The notes: generated from the sequence alone by a model not told the origin. A stretch of 64,000 nucleotides of DNA from Candidatus Legionella polyplacis (GCF_002776555.1 NZ_CP021497.1:124001-188000), one strand, 5' to 3'. Positions 1-11,201 are shown, numbered from the stretch's first letter. Program-made: numbers and translations.

Positions 1-1
1 A

Positions 2-181
2 AAAATTTTTATACAAATAAATGGAAAATTTAAATCTTTCTTAAAAACACCAAAAAATATTTCAAAACAAAAATTATTATCTTTAACAAAACTACATATG
101 AAAAAATATTTAAAAGAAAAAAAAATCGAAAATATGATTTATATCGTTAATAAAAAAATAATAAATTTAATTGTAAAATAA
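2..181 (+). CDS. leuS: Leucyl-tRNA synthetase, C-terminal end (partial)
   Basis: This is an open frame entering from the left edge and ending at TAA 179-181, leaving 59 residues. The peptide begins KIFIQINGKFKS and ends IINLIVK. That matches the C-terminal tRNA-binding domain of bacterial LeuRS, where E. coli has VQVNGKVRA and ends LLNLVVG. The enzyme charges tRNA-Leu in the cytoplasm. The next gene is holA, as in gammaproteobacteria generally, but lptE, which normally lies between them, is missing. The start and catalytic core lie outside the window. The identification rests on the C-terminal motif plus the gene order. Confidence 0.85.
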   Translation, partial: KIFIQINGKFKSFLKTPKNISKQKLLSLTKLHMKKYLKEKKIENMIYIVNKKIINLIVK

Positions 182-366
182 TAATATTTTATTACTATTA
201 ATTTAAAATATTTTGCAATTTATAAAAACCTTTAAAATAAATATAACTGACAATTTATTTAAATAAAAATAACTTTAATTAATTTAAATTAAAAAATTCT
301 TTTCATTTATTAAAAAGTTTTGTAAATTACTTTCCACTAAAAAATAAAATATCTATATAAAAAATT

Positions 367-1371
367 ATGAATAATATAAAGACAACAAATGATTTTTCGA
401 ATAAAATTTACTTTTTTATTGGAAATGAAGCTATCTTTTTAAGATTTTACAAAAAATATATACAAACACTATTAATTTCTAATAAACAATATGAAACAAT
501 TAATATTTTTACAAAAAAAATATCAGAATTAATTCACATTCAAAAAAAAATCTCAATCTATCCATTGTTATATAAAACTTTTATTTTTAATATTTTTTTT
601 AATGAAAAAAAACTAAATATTGAAGAAAAAAAACTTATAAAACAATGCATAAAATCTATCAATCCATATTGTGTACTAGCACTACATTTTCCATTTCTAA
701 TTAAATCACAGCTTAAAGAATTTAGTAATTCTAATAAAATTAAAATAATTGAAATAAAAAAAATATCCTTAAAAATTATTTACAATTGGATTTCTCAACA
801 ATTGAACAACAAAAACATCCAATTTGATACAAAAATACCATACATCATTTGGAAATATTCAAAAAAAAATATATATACTTGTTCAAAAATTTTAAAACTT
901 TTTTTTATATTAAAAAAAAATAAATCAATTACGTTATTTGAAGCAAAAAAAATTTTAGATTCTCACTACTACAGTTCAAATAATTTTATTAAAATTTTAT
1001 TAACAAAAAATCCATATAAAATAATAAATTTTTTTCAAAATAAATATGAAGAAACAAAATTAATTAATATTCTATATTTATTAACTAATGAAATTAAAAA
1101 AATAATCCGATTAAAAAACATAATTTTTCTTAACAAAACTAATACTAATTTAAAAATTTTAGGACAATACAACAATTCATATAAAACTTTTCTAAAAAAT
1201 ATTAATAAAAAAATATTACTAATATTATTACAACAATGTATAAATATTCATTTAAATATAAATACACAATTTAATTCAAAGAAAATATTTTGGAATATGT
1301 TAGAAAACATAACACTTTCTTTATGCTGTAATAAATTAATAGGAACAAATTTAACTAATGAAAAACAATAG
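367..1371 (+). CDS. holA: DNA polymerase III, delta subunit
   Basis: The delta subunit of the clamp loader opens the beta sliding clamp during replication. The 334-residue product is close to the 343 of E. coli HolA. Sequence similarity is weak because the protein is extremely rich in Lys, Asn and Ile. I rely on the length, the N-terminal pattern (YFFIGNEAIFLRFYKKYIQ, corresponding to the 'LLGNDPLLLQES..I' region of HolA) and the position between leuS and nadD. It lies on the inferred lagging strand, which explains the composition. The last 14 bases overlap nadD, so the two are probably translated together. The ATG at 367 is the only reasonable start. Confidence 0.85.
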   Translation: MNNIKTTNDFSNKIYFFIGNEAIFLRFYKKYIQTLLISNKQYETINIFTKKISELIHIQKKISIYPLLYKTFIFNIFFNEKKLNIEEKKLIKQCIKSINPYCVLALHFPFLIKSQLKEFSNSNKIKIIEIKKISLKIIYNWISQQLNNKNIQFDTKIPYIIWKYSKKNIYTCSKILKLFFILKKNKSITLFEAKKILDSHYYSSNNFIKILLTKNPYKIINFFQNKYEETKLINILYLLTNEIKKIIRLKNIIFLNKTNTNLKILGQYNNSYKTFLKNINKKILLILLQQCINIHLNINTQFNSKKIFWNMLENITLSLCCNKLIGTNLTNEKQ

Positions 1372-2002
1372 TATTATCATTTATGGAGGTTCATTTGATC
1401 CAATTCATAATGGACATATTAATGTTGCTAATAACATTCAAAATAATTTAAATTTTAAAAAAATCTTATTTGTACCATGTAAACACTCAAAATTCAAATA
1501 TCATAAAAATTTTGCTACAGATATGCAACGTATAGAAATGTTAAAATTAGCTTTTCTTGAAAACAAAAAAAATTTTTCTATTAATTATTATGAATTAAAC
1601 AAGAAAACACCGTCATATACATATGTAACATTAAAATATTTACGAAATAAATTTGGAATTCATACTCCCATATCTATGGTTATGGGAACAGATGTATTTA
1701 ATACAATACAATTTTGGTTTTCTTGGAAAAAAATATTAAATTTATCAAATTTAATAATAATAAACAGAGCAGGAATTACTATAAATTATTCAAAAACAAT
1801 AAAAGCATTAATCCATAAACATAAGATACTTGATTTTAACTTATTACACCATAATACACATGGTTGTATATATTTTTTTAATATAAATTCTATTTACATA
1901 TCTTCTAGATTAATAAGAAAATATTTAAATAAAAAAATAATAAAAAAATATATTCCTAAACTAGTAAGAAACTACATATTTAAGCACAAAATATATCAAT
2001 AA
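1358..2002 (+). CDS. nadD: Nicotinate-nucleotide adenylyltransferase
   Basis: This enzyme converts nicotinate mononucleotide and ATP to deamido-NAD in NAD synthesis. The 214-residue protein has the nucleotidyltransferase signature near residues 10-23 (YGGSFDPIHNGH, containing the HxGH-type motif). It also has the C-terminal ISSRLIRKYL block (about 176-185), which is the (S/T)SxxIR motif of the family. Other family stretches are VPCKHSKFK and MVMGTDVFNTIQFW. The ATG start lies inside the end of holA (14 bp overlap), as expected for the leuS-holA-nadD order. rsfS, which often follows nadD in bacteria, is not here. Confidence 0.95.
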   Translation: MKNNSIIIYGGSFDPIHNGHINVANNIQNNLNFKKILFVPCKHSKFKYHKNFATDMQRIEMLKLAFLENKKNFSINYYELNKKTPSYTYVTLKYLRNKFGIHTPISMVMGTDVFNTIQFWFSWKKILNLSNLIIINRAGITINYSKTIKALIHKHKILDFNLLHHNTHGCIYFFNINSIYISSRLIRKYLNKKIIKKYIPKLVRNYIFKHKIYQ

Positions 2003-2223
2003 AATATATTCATTTATATATAATATAAAGTTATCAACCAAAAAACAAACAAATATTTATTCATAAATTAATAAAATAATTACAATATTTAATTCATTTA
2101 TAAAATAAATTTAAACAAAATGTTTTATACTTTAACATAAAATTTAATAATACCAATTAAGTATCATACACACTTTTTTATAAAAATTATAAATAATTTA
2201 AAACTTAAATAAAAAATATTAAA

Positions 2224-3603
2224 ATGCATCAATTAGTAGTAAAATTTGGAGGATCCAGTGTCTCTTCAATTGAAACTTGGGAAAACATTGCACTAATAAT
2301 AAAAAATCACATTAAAAATGGAAAACAACCAATTATTGTTTGTTCAGCCATTAAAAATATTTCCAATAAACTAGAAAAAGCAACAACATTAGCTATAAGT
2401 GGAAAATATTATCAAAATATAGAAACTGAAATTAAATTTCGTCATACACAATTAACTCATTCTCTAAAATTGCCATCAAAAATTATTGCATTAGACCTAA
2501 AAAAATTAAAAAAACTACTTAAAAACATTTTTTTAATTAAAAAAAATTCAGCAAAAATAAAAGCTCAAATTTTAAGTTTAGGAGAATTTATGATTACACG
2601 AATAGGATGTGCTTTTTTAAAAAAAAAAGGAATTAATTGCATATGGTATGATATACGAAAAGCATTAATATCAACCCCAATTCCAGGAAAAAATACAAAA
2701 AATTACCTTTCCGCTTATTATAAAATTCAAAAAAATAAAGTACTTAAAAAACAATTTATTAATTCCGGAGCTGAAAGTATTATTACTCAAGGATTTATTG
2801 CATCTAATCCAAATGGAGATACAGTGTTATTAGGAAGAAATAGTTCAGATACCTCGGCAACACTACTATCTTCTATATTAAAAGTTAATTACTGCGAAAT
2901 CTGGAAAGATGTACCTGGACTTTTTACAATTAATCCTAACATCTTCCCATATGCAAAATTATTAAATAATTTAAATTATAACGAAACACAAAAAATCATA
3001 TCTATTGGAAATAGTATTTTACATCCTAACTGCATATTTCCAGTTAAAAAATATAACATTCCTATTATAATCAGAAATATTTACAAGCCACAACACATAG
3101 GAACATATATATCTAAAAAAACTTGCTCAAAAATTTTGCCCATTAAATCTATACAAATACAAGACCATATTAATGTAATAAAAATACATACACAGAAAAA
3201 TATAAAATCAATACTAAATATTATTTCAATTATTAACCTATATAAATTTAAAATAAAATCATTATTTTATTTAAAACCTAATACAATTCTTTATTTAAAA
3301 AATAAATTTAAAAACAATCAAAAAAAACACCATTTAAATTATTTTCTTAATAAAATAAAAAAAATAGAAAAAATTCAATTAATAAAAGATTGCAGTATTA
3401 TTACTATAATTGGTAATAATATTAACTATTTATTTTACCAAATAAATTCTATCATCATGAATATATTCAATTCTAAAAAAATAAAAACTATCTATTTAAA
3501 CCCTGAAAAAATATATTTTAATTTTGTAATTAAAAAAAAACTAAATAGTAAATATTTATATAAAATCTTACATAATAAACTTATAGAAAACATAAAAATT
3601 TAA
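2224..3603 (+). CDS. lysC: Aspartate kinase (monofunctional)
   Basis: Phosphorylates aspartate, the first step toward lysine, meso-diaminopimelate, threonine and methionine. The 459-residue protein starts with the kinase motif VVKFGGSSVSS (5-15). It has ILSLGEFM (about 118), GFIASNPNGDTVLLGRNSSDTSA (about 190-212), EIWKDVPGLFTINP (about 225-238) and ILHPNCIFPV (about 262-271). Two weak ACT-like regions follow (about 318-455). The N-terminus and the EIWKDVPGLFT block resemble the kinase half of fused LysAC proteins, but no decarboxylase domain follows. The usual GRGGSD motif reads GRNSSD, which is odd for an active kinase. Together with dapF it suggests a retained DAP route. Confidence 0.88.
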   Translation: MHQLVVKFGGSSVSSIETWENIALIIKNHIKNGKQPIIVCSAIKNISNKLEKATTLAISGKYYQNIETEIKFRHTQLTHSLKLPSKIIALDLKKLKKLLKNIFLIKKNSAKIKAQILSLGEFMITRIGCAFLKKKGINCIWYDIRKALISTPIPGKNTKNYLSAYYKIQKNKVLKKQFINSGAESIITQGFIASNPNGDTVLLGRNSSDTSATLLSSILKVNYCEIWKDVPGLFTINPNIFPYAKLLNNLNYNETQKIISIGNSILHPNCIFPVKKYNIPIIIRNIYKPQHIGTYISKKTCSKILPIKSIQIQDHINVIKIHTQKNIKSILNIISIINLYKFKIKSLFYLKPNTILYLKNKFKNNQKKHHLNYFLNKIKKIEKIQLIKDCSIITIIGNNINYLFYQINSIIMNIFNSKKIKTIYLNPEKIYFNFVIKKKLNSKYLYKILHNKLIENIKI

Positions 3604-3766
3604 AAATAAAATTATTATAAAACCTAACCGTACAACTAATATTTAATAAAAAATTACTAAATACAATAAAATATTGAAAATATTAACTAATAAAAATTCT
3701 TAATTTCTATACTAAAAAAAAATAAATTTTTAACTATTAAATAATTTAAATTAAGATCTAACTTAT

Positions 3767-6700
3767 ATGAAAATAAAAGATCAACTTTATAGAATAGAAG
3801 CTACTAATACATCCCATTCTTATATAGTACAAGCACCAGCAGGATCTGGAAAAACAGAATTACTAATACAACGCTATTTAAAACTCTTATCAGTTACAAA
3901 AAAACCAGAATATATATTAATAATAACATTTACCAAAAAATCAGCTAATGAAATACGAAATCGTATTATAAACATAATACAACATATTATTGAAAATAAA
4001 AATTCTATTAAAAATAATACATATGACACATATCAAAAAAATACTATTGATTATGCAAAAAAAGCATTAAAACTAAATAAAAATAAAAATATCCTATATC
4101 AATTACATAAATTACGTATACTCACAATAGATGCATTATGTCTCGATTTATACAAAATTTTTCCTAAAAAAAATACACAAATTACACAATTTTATATTAC
4201 AGATAAACCTCAACATTTATATGAAAAAGCAGTTAAAAATTTTTTTTATAAAATTACAAAACATATTGATCTAAAAAATCATTTAAAACTAATTTTACAA
4301 CATGTAAATAACAATCAAAATAAATTATTTACACTACTAATCAATCTACTATCCAATAGAGAACAATGGATGTCATTTATATTTAAACAACAACATATCA
4401 ATAAAACATATTATGAAAAAATACTTTCTTTTATTGAAAAAAAAGAAATTTCTAATTTAAAAAATAGCATATCAACAATATATTGGAAAAAAATTTTTTC
4501 TTTTGTAATAAAAATCATAAATTCTAATAAAAAAATTTTACCAAAATTACAAATATTAAAAAAATGGAATCATTATACTAAAATAAATCAACACATAGCA
4601 AAAAGTTTATCTTTTTTATTAATAAATTCTAAAAATCAACTAAGAAAAAAAATTAATCATCATGTAGGATTTAAAAAAAATAATTATGATAATAAAACAT
4701 ATAATTTTTTGAAAAACGAAAATAAAAACATCTTAAACATACTACAAACATTACCAAAATTTTGTAAAATTCTTATCAAAATTAAAAATCTACCATCTAT
4801 ACATTATCCCAAAAAGCAATGGCAAATTCTTCAATCATTATACATCTTATTGCCAAATCTAATTACACATTTACATACAATTTTTTACCAAAACAATACA
4901 GTTGATTTTTCATATATCTCTCAAGAAATATTATTAGCATTTAAAAATAAAAACCAACTTTATGATCTATCAAATTACATCAAAAATAATATACATCATT
5001 TATTAATTGACGAATTTCAAGATACTTCAATACAACAATATAAATTATTTAAAAAAATAATTAAAAACTGGAGAACAAATAAAAAAACAAATAAAAAAAC
5101 TGTATTTCTAGTTGGAGATCCAATGCAATCAATTTATCGATTCCGACAAGCAGAAGTTGGACTATTTGAAAAAATCAAGAAAGAAGGAATTGCACATATA
5201 AAAATTAAATCATTACAATTAAAATATAATTTTCGATCTACTATTAATTTAACCAATTGGATAAATAAATATTGCACTAATATTTTTCCAACATCCAATA
5301 ATAATAAATATGGCGCTGTTAAGTTTTCTCCTTCAATAAGTACTAATTATAATAAAGAAAGCAATATTTATTCTAAATCATATAATAATTTTACCGAAGA
5401 ATCTGAAGCAATTGCTAATTTAATAAAACAAGAAACTAAAAAAAACCCTAAAGATAAAATTGCTATACTTATCCGATCTAGATCTCAATTACCTCAAATT
5501 ATTAATTCATTAAAAAAAAACAATATTTTATTTCATGGAACTGAAATCAATCCTATATTAAATTTACCTCATATACAAGACATATGGATATTGACTCAAG
5601 TTCTATTACTTCCAGGAAATCGATTAACATGGCTAGCTTTACTAAGAAGTCAATTTTGTGGACTATCCATATCTGACATATATCACATTGCTAATTTTTC
5701 ACAAAAAAAATCTATTTACCAAACATTATTAAAAATAGATAACATTCCAAAAATTAGTAACGAAGGAAAATATCGTACAAAATTTATTTTCAAACACATC
5801 CATAATGCTTTAAATCAAAGATATCAACAACCACTAGTACATTGGATAATAAATATACTTAAAAAACTTCACATAAAACATATTCTTACACAAGAAGAAG
5901 AAGAAGATTTGGAAAAATTCTGGGAACTAATTGAACAATTTAATGTTGAAGGAAAATTTATCAATTTAAATGTAATAGAAAAAGAATTAAAAAAATTATA
6001 TTCTCATAAATATACTACATCACAAATAGAAATAATGACTATACATAAAGCAAAAGGATTAGAATTTGATTCTATCATCTTGCCTTACTTAAGTTATGCA
6101 ACAAACAAAAACATTAACCCACTATTTCGTTATTTAAAAATTCCAGAAAAAAATTTTTCTAAATCACCATTAATATATCCTATAGAAAACATTTACAATA
6201 AAAAACATATATCACTATATGACTATATTAAAAATATAGACAAAAAAAAAGATTTCTACGAATTACAACGTCTTTTATATGTAGCATTAACACGCGCTAA
6301 AAAAAATATATATTTATTTGACCATAAAAAAAAAGAATCACAATTTTCTTTTCGTTCACTATTAAAAAAACAAAAATTTATATTAAATAAACAAAATTTA
6401 AAAACAAATATTAAAACTTATAAAATCCAATCTTTATTGTATAAATTACCTCAAAAATATTATATAAATCCTTCATATATTAATAAGAAGAGTATTTCAT
6501 GTAAAACAAATAAAATAAAAATCCATATTACAAATTCTATCAATAAAAAAGAAATAGGAACAATAATACATGAATTATTAGAATGGATTTGTAATAATCA
6601 TCCAAATACAATAAAACAACTACCATGGAATAACGTTAAAAAACAACTTAAAAGTCTAGGATTAGATTTAATCGAACAAAAAACAATTTACAAACAAATA

Positions 6701-7036
6701 CTACTAACAATAAAAAAAACATTTAACAATCCTATTGCAAAATGGATATTTAAAAATCACTATAAAGAAAAAAATGAATATAAAATGCTAGTTAAAATAA
6801 ATAAAAAAATTTCAACAAAAATTATTGATCGAATGTTTATTTATCAAAATAAATCCTGGATTATTGACTATAAAACAGGAAATCTCAACAACAAAAAACA
6901 TCATATAAAACAAATTAATGATTATGCCAAATTAATTACAAACAATCATAAATATTCAATTTATTGTGGAATTTTTTACCTAAACAAAAATCTATTAATT
7001 TATTGGAAATTTAAATCTATCAATAATTCATTCTAA
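3767..7036 (+). CDS. addA: AddA-like UvrD-family helicase with C-terminal nuclease domain
   Basis: SF1 helicase-nuclease of double-strand break processing, AddA type. The 1089 residues show Walker A APAGSGKT (23-30), motif Ia ITFTKKSANEIR (about 53-65), motif Ic LTIDALCLDLYK (about 123) and motif II IDEFQDTS (about 413-420). Motif III is VGDPMQSIYRFRQ (about 449). The others are motif IV YNFRST, motif V MTIHKAKGLEFDSIILP (about 758-774) and motif VI LLYVALTRAKK (about 836-846). A PD-(D/E)XK nuclease follows: GTIIHELLEW (about 930), IIDRM and WIIDYKTG (about 1028-1035). All key residues look intact. Its usual partner addB is not adjacent; upstream is lysC. It might also be called RecB-like, but the fused IIDYKTG nuclease and the N-terminal VQAPAGSGKTELLIQRYL fit AddA. 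The composition is very Lys/Asn/Ile rich. Confidence 0.85.
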   Translation: MKIKDQLYRIEATNTSHSYIVQAPAGSGKTELLIQRYLKLLSVTKKPEYILIITFTKKSANEIRNRIINIIQHIIENKNSIKNNTYDTYQKNTIDYAKKALKLNKNKNILYQLHKLRILTIDALCLDLYKIFPKKNTQITQFYITDKPQHLYEKAVKNFFYKITKHIDLKNHLKLILQHVNNNQNKLFTLLINLLSNREQWMSFIFKQQHINKTYYEKILSFIEKKEISNLKNSISTIYWKKIFSFVIKIINSNKKILPKLQILKKWNHYTKINQHIAKSLSFLLINSKNQLRKKINHHVGFKKNNYDNKTYNFLKNENKNILNILQTLPKFCKILIKIKNLPSIHYPKKQWQILQSLYILLPNLITHLHTIFYQNNTVDFSYISQEILLAFKNKNQLYDLSNYIKNNIHHLLIDEFQDTSIQQYKLFKKIIKNWRTNKKTNKKTVFLVGDPMQSIYRFRQAEVGLFEKIKKEGIAHIKIKSLQLKYNFRSTINLTNWINKYCTNIFPTSNNNKYGAVKFSPSISTNYNKESNIYSKSYNNFTEESEAIANLIKQETKKNPKDKIAILIRSRSQLPQIINSLKKNNILFHGTEINPILNLPHIQDIWILTQVLLLPGNRLTWLALLRSQFCGLSISDIYHIANFSQKKSIYQTLLKIDNIPKISNEGKYRTKFIFKHIHNALNQRYQQPLVHWIINILKKLHIKHILTQEEEEDLEKFWELIEQFNVEGKFINLNVIEKELKKLYSHKYTTSQIEIMTIHKAKGLEFDSIILPYLSYATNKNINPLFRYLKIPEKNFSKSPLIYPIENIYNKKHISLYDYIKNIDKKKDFYELQRLLYVALTRAKKNIYLFDHKKKESQFSFRSLLKKQKFILNKQNLKTNIKTYKIQSLLYKLPQKYYINPSYINKKSISCKTNKIKIHITNSINKKEIGTIIHELLEWICNNHPNTIKQLPWNNVKKQLKSLGLDLIEQKTIYKQILLTIKKTFNNPIAKWIFKNHYKEKNEYKMLVKINKKISTKIIDRMFIYQNKSWIIDYKTGNLNNKKHHIKQINDYAKLITNNHKYSIYCGIFYLNKNLLIYWKFKSINNSF

Positions 7037-7231
7037 TTTTAAATTATTTAAATAACTAAAAATCAATTTAAAAATAACAATACTTCTATACTAAAATATA
7101 CATAATTTTAAAAGAAAAATCTTAATCAAATTTATTAGACTAATAATTACTAAAAATATAATCTCACTTAATAAAAAATTTATTAATTAAAATATATTTT
7201 TTTTAAATAAAATTATATTAAAAATATTCTA

Positions 7232-7237
7232 TATAAT
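7232..7237 (+). promoter_or_regulatory. Candidate -10 box for tRNA-Arg
   Basis: A perfect TATAAT hexamer lies 22 bases before the mature 5' end of tRNA-Arg(CCU). That distance is plausible for a tRNA promoter. No convincing -35 box is visible, and such hexamers occur often by chance at this AT content. Confidence 0.3.
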
Positions 7238-7259
7238 AACTATTTAAAATAAATTTTTA

Positions 7260-7333
7260 ATCCCGGTAGCGTAATTGGATAACGCAACCCACTCCTAACG
7301 GGTAGATTAGAGGTTCAAATCCTCTCCGGGGTA
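7260..7333 (+). tRNA. tRNA-Arg(CCU)
   Basis: A 74-nt cloverleaf folds with acceptor ATCCCGG/CCGGGGT, D stem GCGT/ACGC, anticodon loop CTCCTAA (anticodon CCU) and T arm AGAGG-TTCAAAT-CCTCT. The discriminator is A and CCA is not encoded. It reads AGG. The last anticodon-stem pair (positions 31-39) is an A-C mismatch. The gene stands alone between the convergent addA and purA. Confidence 0.93.
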
Positions 7334-7488
7334 TAATAAAATAAATCTTTTATAACAAAAAATTTATATTTATTATTTTTAATAAAATTTAAAATTATTT
7401 AATAAATATTTTAAACATCATATTATATATTCATAAATTATTATTATAATATATAACAAATATAAAAAATCCTTTTTTTAAAACTTTT

Positions 7489-8805
<1,317 letters not shown>

Positions 8806-8808
8806 TCA

Positions 8809-9006
8809 TTACTCAAATAATTGATGTATTATGGTCAATAAAAATACTCCAATTAACATACTAATAAATCCAACTATTTTTAATGTTTTTTCCTCTTGAT
8901 TGATAATTTTTTGCAATGACCTTTTCCATTTTTCAGAAAATATGAATAACATCAAGCCTTCTAAAACAAATACCAACGCAAGAGCTGAAAAAAAACTATC
9001 AATCAT
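8809..9006 (-). CDS. yjeT: YjeT-like small inner-membrane protein (DUF2065)
   Basis: A 65-residue protein with two hydrophobic segments (about 7-22 and 44-62) separated by the basic, polar stretch SEKWKRSLQKIINQEE. This is the DUF2065 architecture. The G(L/M)xxxxxPxxW-like core of the family is recognisable as EGLMLFIFSEKWKR, and MLIGVFLL is typical of the second helix. Its function is unknown. The place between hflC and purA matches E. coli yjeT exactly and is the strongest evidence. A GGAGG lies about 14 bases before the ATG, farther than usual. Confidence 0.82.
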   Translation of the reverse strand: MIDSFFSALALVFVLEGLMLFIFSEKWKRSLQKIINQEEKTLKIVGFISMLIGVFLLTIIHQLFE

Positions 9007-9121
9007 TATAAAAATTAATCCTCCATTTTATCTTAAAAAAAATTAATTTCTATTAATATAGAAATATACATAGTTCATCACTTCTTTAATAAAAAATTAT
9101 AAATAATCTTATATATGTTAT

Positions 9122-10045
9122 TTAATTTTCATTAAAATTCTTTATATATAAAGAAGGATCAACAAAATATTTAAAAAATTTACTTTTTCCATCTAAAATA
9201 AATAAATCTCTACTACTATAAAAAATATTCTTATATGTCTTGTAATACTGGTATAAAGAAAAAAAATCTAAATTTTTTTTAAATGCTTGCAAATAAATCT
9301 TAAAAGCCCTATTTTTACCATGTGACCTAATAATCTGAGCTTCACTTTTTGCTTTAGCAAGCAAAACAATAACCCTTGCATCCGCAGAAGCTAAAATTTC
9401 TTCTGCAATAGAATTACCATCAGCCCTATGACGATTAGCAATTTTTTTCATATTAGCACGCATTAATTGATAAATAGCATTACTAGTATTATTTGGAAAT
9501 TCTATTCCTTTTATTCTTACATCTATAATTTCAATACCAAAATCATCTGCCTGTTTTTTAGCTTTTTTTCTTAAAATCTCATTAATATCATCTCTTTCCT
9601 CTGAAACCACTTCAGAAATTACATGCTTTCCAAATTCAGCTCTGATAGATGTATTCAACTGTTGGGATAATAAAGAATTTGTTTTTAGCTCATCACCACC
9701 AGTATATATAAAATACCTACCTAAATCAATGATCTTCCATTTAACATAATATCCAACAATTACATCTTTCTTTTCTTTTGTTACAATTCTAGATGATTTT
9801 ATATCTAAAGTTTTCAATCTTGTATCAAATACATAAACATTATCAATAAACGGAATCTTAATATGTAACCCTGGATGATATATTCTTACTCTTTTTTTAT
9901 TATTATCTAAAACTAATCTACCTAAACGTAACAAAATACCATTACTACCCTCTTTGATTACAAAAAAGCCAAACAATAAAAACATTATTATTAATAATAA
10001 TAAAATAACACTGAAAAATGTTTTAGTTATTTTCATAAATTCCAT
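9122..10045 (-). CDS. hflC: HflC, SPFH-family subunit of the HflKC complex
   Basis: Inner-membrane, periplasm-facing SPFH/prohibitin protein that assembles with HflK around the FtsH protease and restrains it. The 307 residues have one N-terminal membrane segment (about 9-29) followed by FGFFVIKEGSNGILLRLGRL, PGLHIKIPFIDNVYVFDTR and EIIDVRIKGIEFPN, all SPFH/HflC hallmarks. RMRAER-type helices of the family appear as MRANMKKIANRHRADG (about 194-209). It overlaps the end of hflK by 23 bp. An AGGG six bases before ATG 10045 favours this start over the in-frame ATG at 10036. ftsH itself is not in the window. Confidence 0.93.
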   Translation of the reverse strand: MEFMKITKTFFSVILLLLIIMFLLFGFFVIKEGSNGILLRLGRLVLDNNKKRVRIYHPGLHIKIPFIDNVYVFDTRLKTLDIKSSRIVTKEKKDVIVGYYVKWKIIDLGRYFIYTGGDELKTNSLLSQQLNTSIRAEFGKHVISEVVSEERDDINEILRKKAKKQADDFGIEIIDVRIKGIEFPNNTSNAIYQLMRANMKKIANRHRADGNSIAEEILASADARVIVLLAKAKSEAQIIRSHGKNRAFKIYLQAFKKNLDFFSLYQYYKTYKNIFYSSRDLFILDGKSKFFKYFVDPSLYIKNFNEN

Positions 10046-11201
10046 TATTAACCCTAATAGAACGATAAATCTTTCTAAAATTTTTATCTTTAATAAATAT
10101 TTTATTTAAATTACCATTATTTATTTTATTTTTTACTTTATATTCATCCAAAATCATTTTTTTTTTAACAAAACTATTAGATAATAATAATTTATTTAAA
10201 GGATAATAAATAAAGTTTCTCGAATCAATATCAATAACAATCTTACTAACTTTCTTTAACACAGACTGCATCATATCTAAATACATACGTTTAGCAATAA
10301 TTTTAGGAGACATTTTATATTCTGGTAATAAATATAAAAATTCAGATACTTCTCCTTTAGCTTGTAAAACCAATTGCTTACTATAAGCTATTGCTTCTTT
10401 AATAATACGCTTAGCTTTTCCCTCAGCTATAGGAATTACTTTGGCTTGATAAGCCAGAGCTTGCTCTTTAAAACGTTTTTCATCTTCCTGAGCTTTAATA
10501 GCATCATCAAATGCATCTTGAACATTCTCTGGAGCACGAGCTGGCTGAGGAGAAACATTAGTAATATAAATACCAGTTTTATATCTACTAATTATTTTAA
10601 TTAAAGTTTCTTTTACATTTTTTCCCCATATTTCTCGTCCTGCAGTAATAATTTGATCAAGAGAAGTATTTCCCACAACCTGACGCAATGCACTTGAAGT
10701 AGCTTGTTGTAAACTCTCTTCAGGATTAACTACATTAAATAAATAAGCTCTTAAATCACCAATTCTATATTGTACCGCTAAAGATACTGATACCAAATTC
10801 TCATCTCTAGTTAACATTTGCGCAGAATACGAATAATCCAAAATCCTATCTACATTCTTTATCACCTTATAAGAAAATAAATATGGTATCCAATGAGGAC
10901 CAGGACCAACAGTTTTAATATATTTTCCAAATCTTAAAATAACAGCCTCTTCAGCTGGATTTACAATAAATATTCCTGATAATACCCATAAAATAAATAC
11001 TACTAAAATAGACATTAAAAAAATAAATTTTCCTTTTTTTAAAGTAAAAAAATTATTTGTCTTATTTATTTTACCAAAAAATCTAAAAAATAATTCATTA
11101 AATTTTCTATAAAATTTTTTGCAAATCTCATCTAAATCAGGAGGATATCTTTTTCCATTCCACGGATCTTTATCCTTATTTGACGAATTATTCCAATTCA
11201 T
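10023..11201 (-). CDS. hflK: HflK, SPFH-family subunit of the HflKC complex
   Basis: Partner of HflC in the membrane complex that modulates FtsH. The 392 residues begin with the HflK-type polar N-terminus (MNWNNSS, KDPWNGKRYPPDLDEI), then one membrane helix (about 57-77). The SPFH domain follows with NPAEEAVILRFGKY, GPGPHWIPY, LTRDENLVSVSLAVQYRI and QPARAPENVQDAFDDAIKAQEDE. A good AGGAGA lies a few bases before ATG 11201. The upstream hfq and hflX genes of the usual operon are absent; a 413-bp gap and the divergent fau lie there instead. The C-terminal 40 residues are degenerate and Lys/Asn rich. Confidence 0.93.
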   Translation of the reverse strand: MNWNNSSNKDKDPWNGKRYPPDLDEICKKFYRKFNELFFRFFGKINKTNNFFTLKKGKFIFLMSILVVFILWVLSGIFIVNPAEEAVILRFGKYIKTVGPGPHWIPYLFSYKVIKNVDRILDYSYSAQMLTRDENLVSVSLAVQYRIGDLRAYLFNVVNPEESLQQATSSALRQVVGNTSLDQIITAGREIWGKNVKETLIKIISRYKTGIYITNVSPQPARAPENVQDAFDDAIKAQEDEKRFKEQALAYQAKVIPIAEGKAKRIIKEAIAYSKQLVLQAKGEVSEFLYLLPEYKMSPKIIAKRMYLDMMQSVLKKVSKIVIDIDSRNFIYYPLNKLLLSNSFVKKKMILDEYKVKNKINNGNLNKIFIKDKNFRKIYRSIRVNNGIYENN

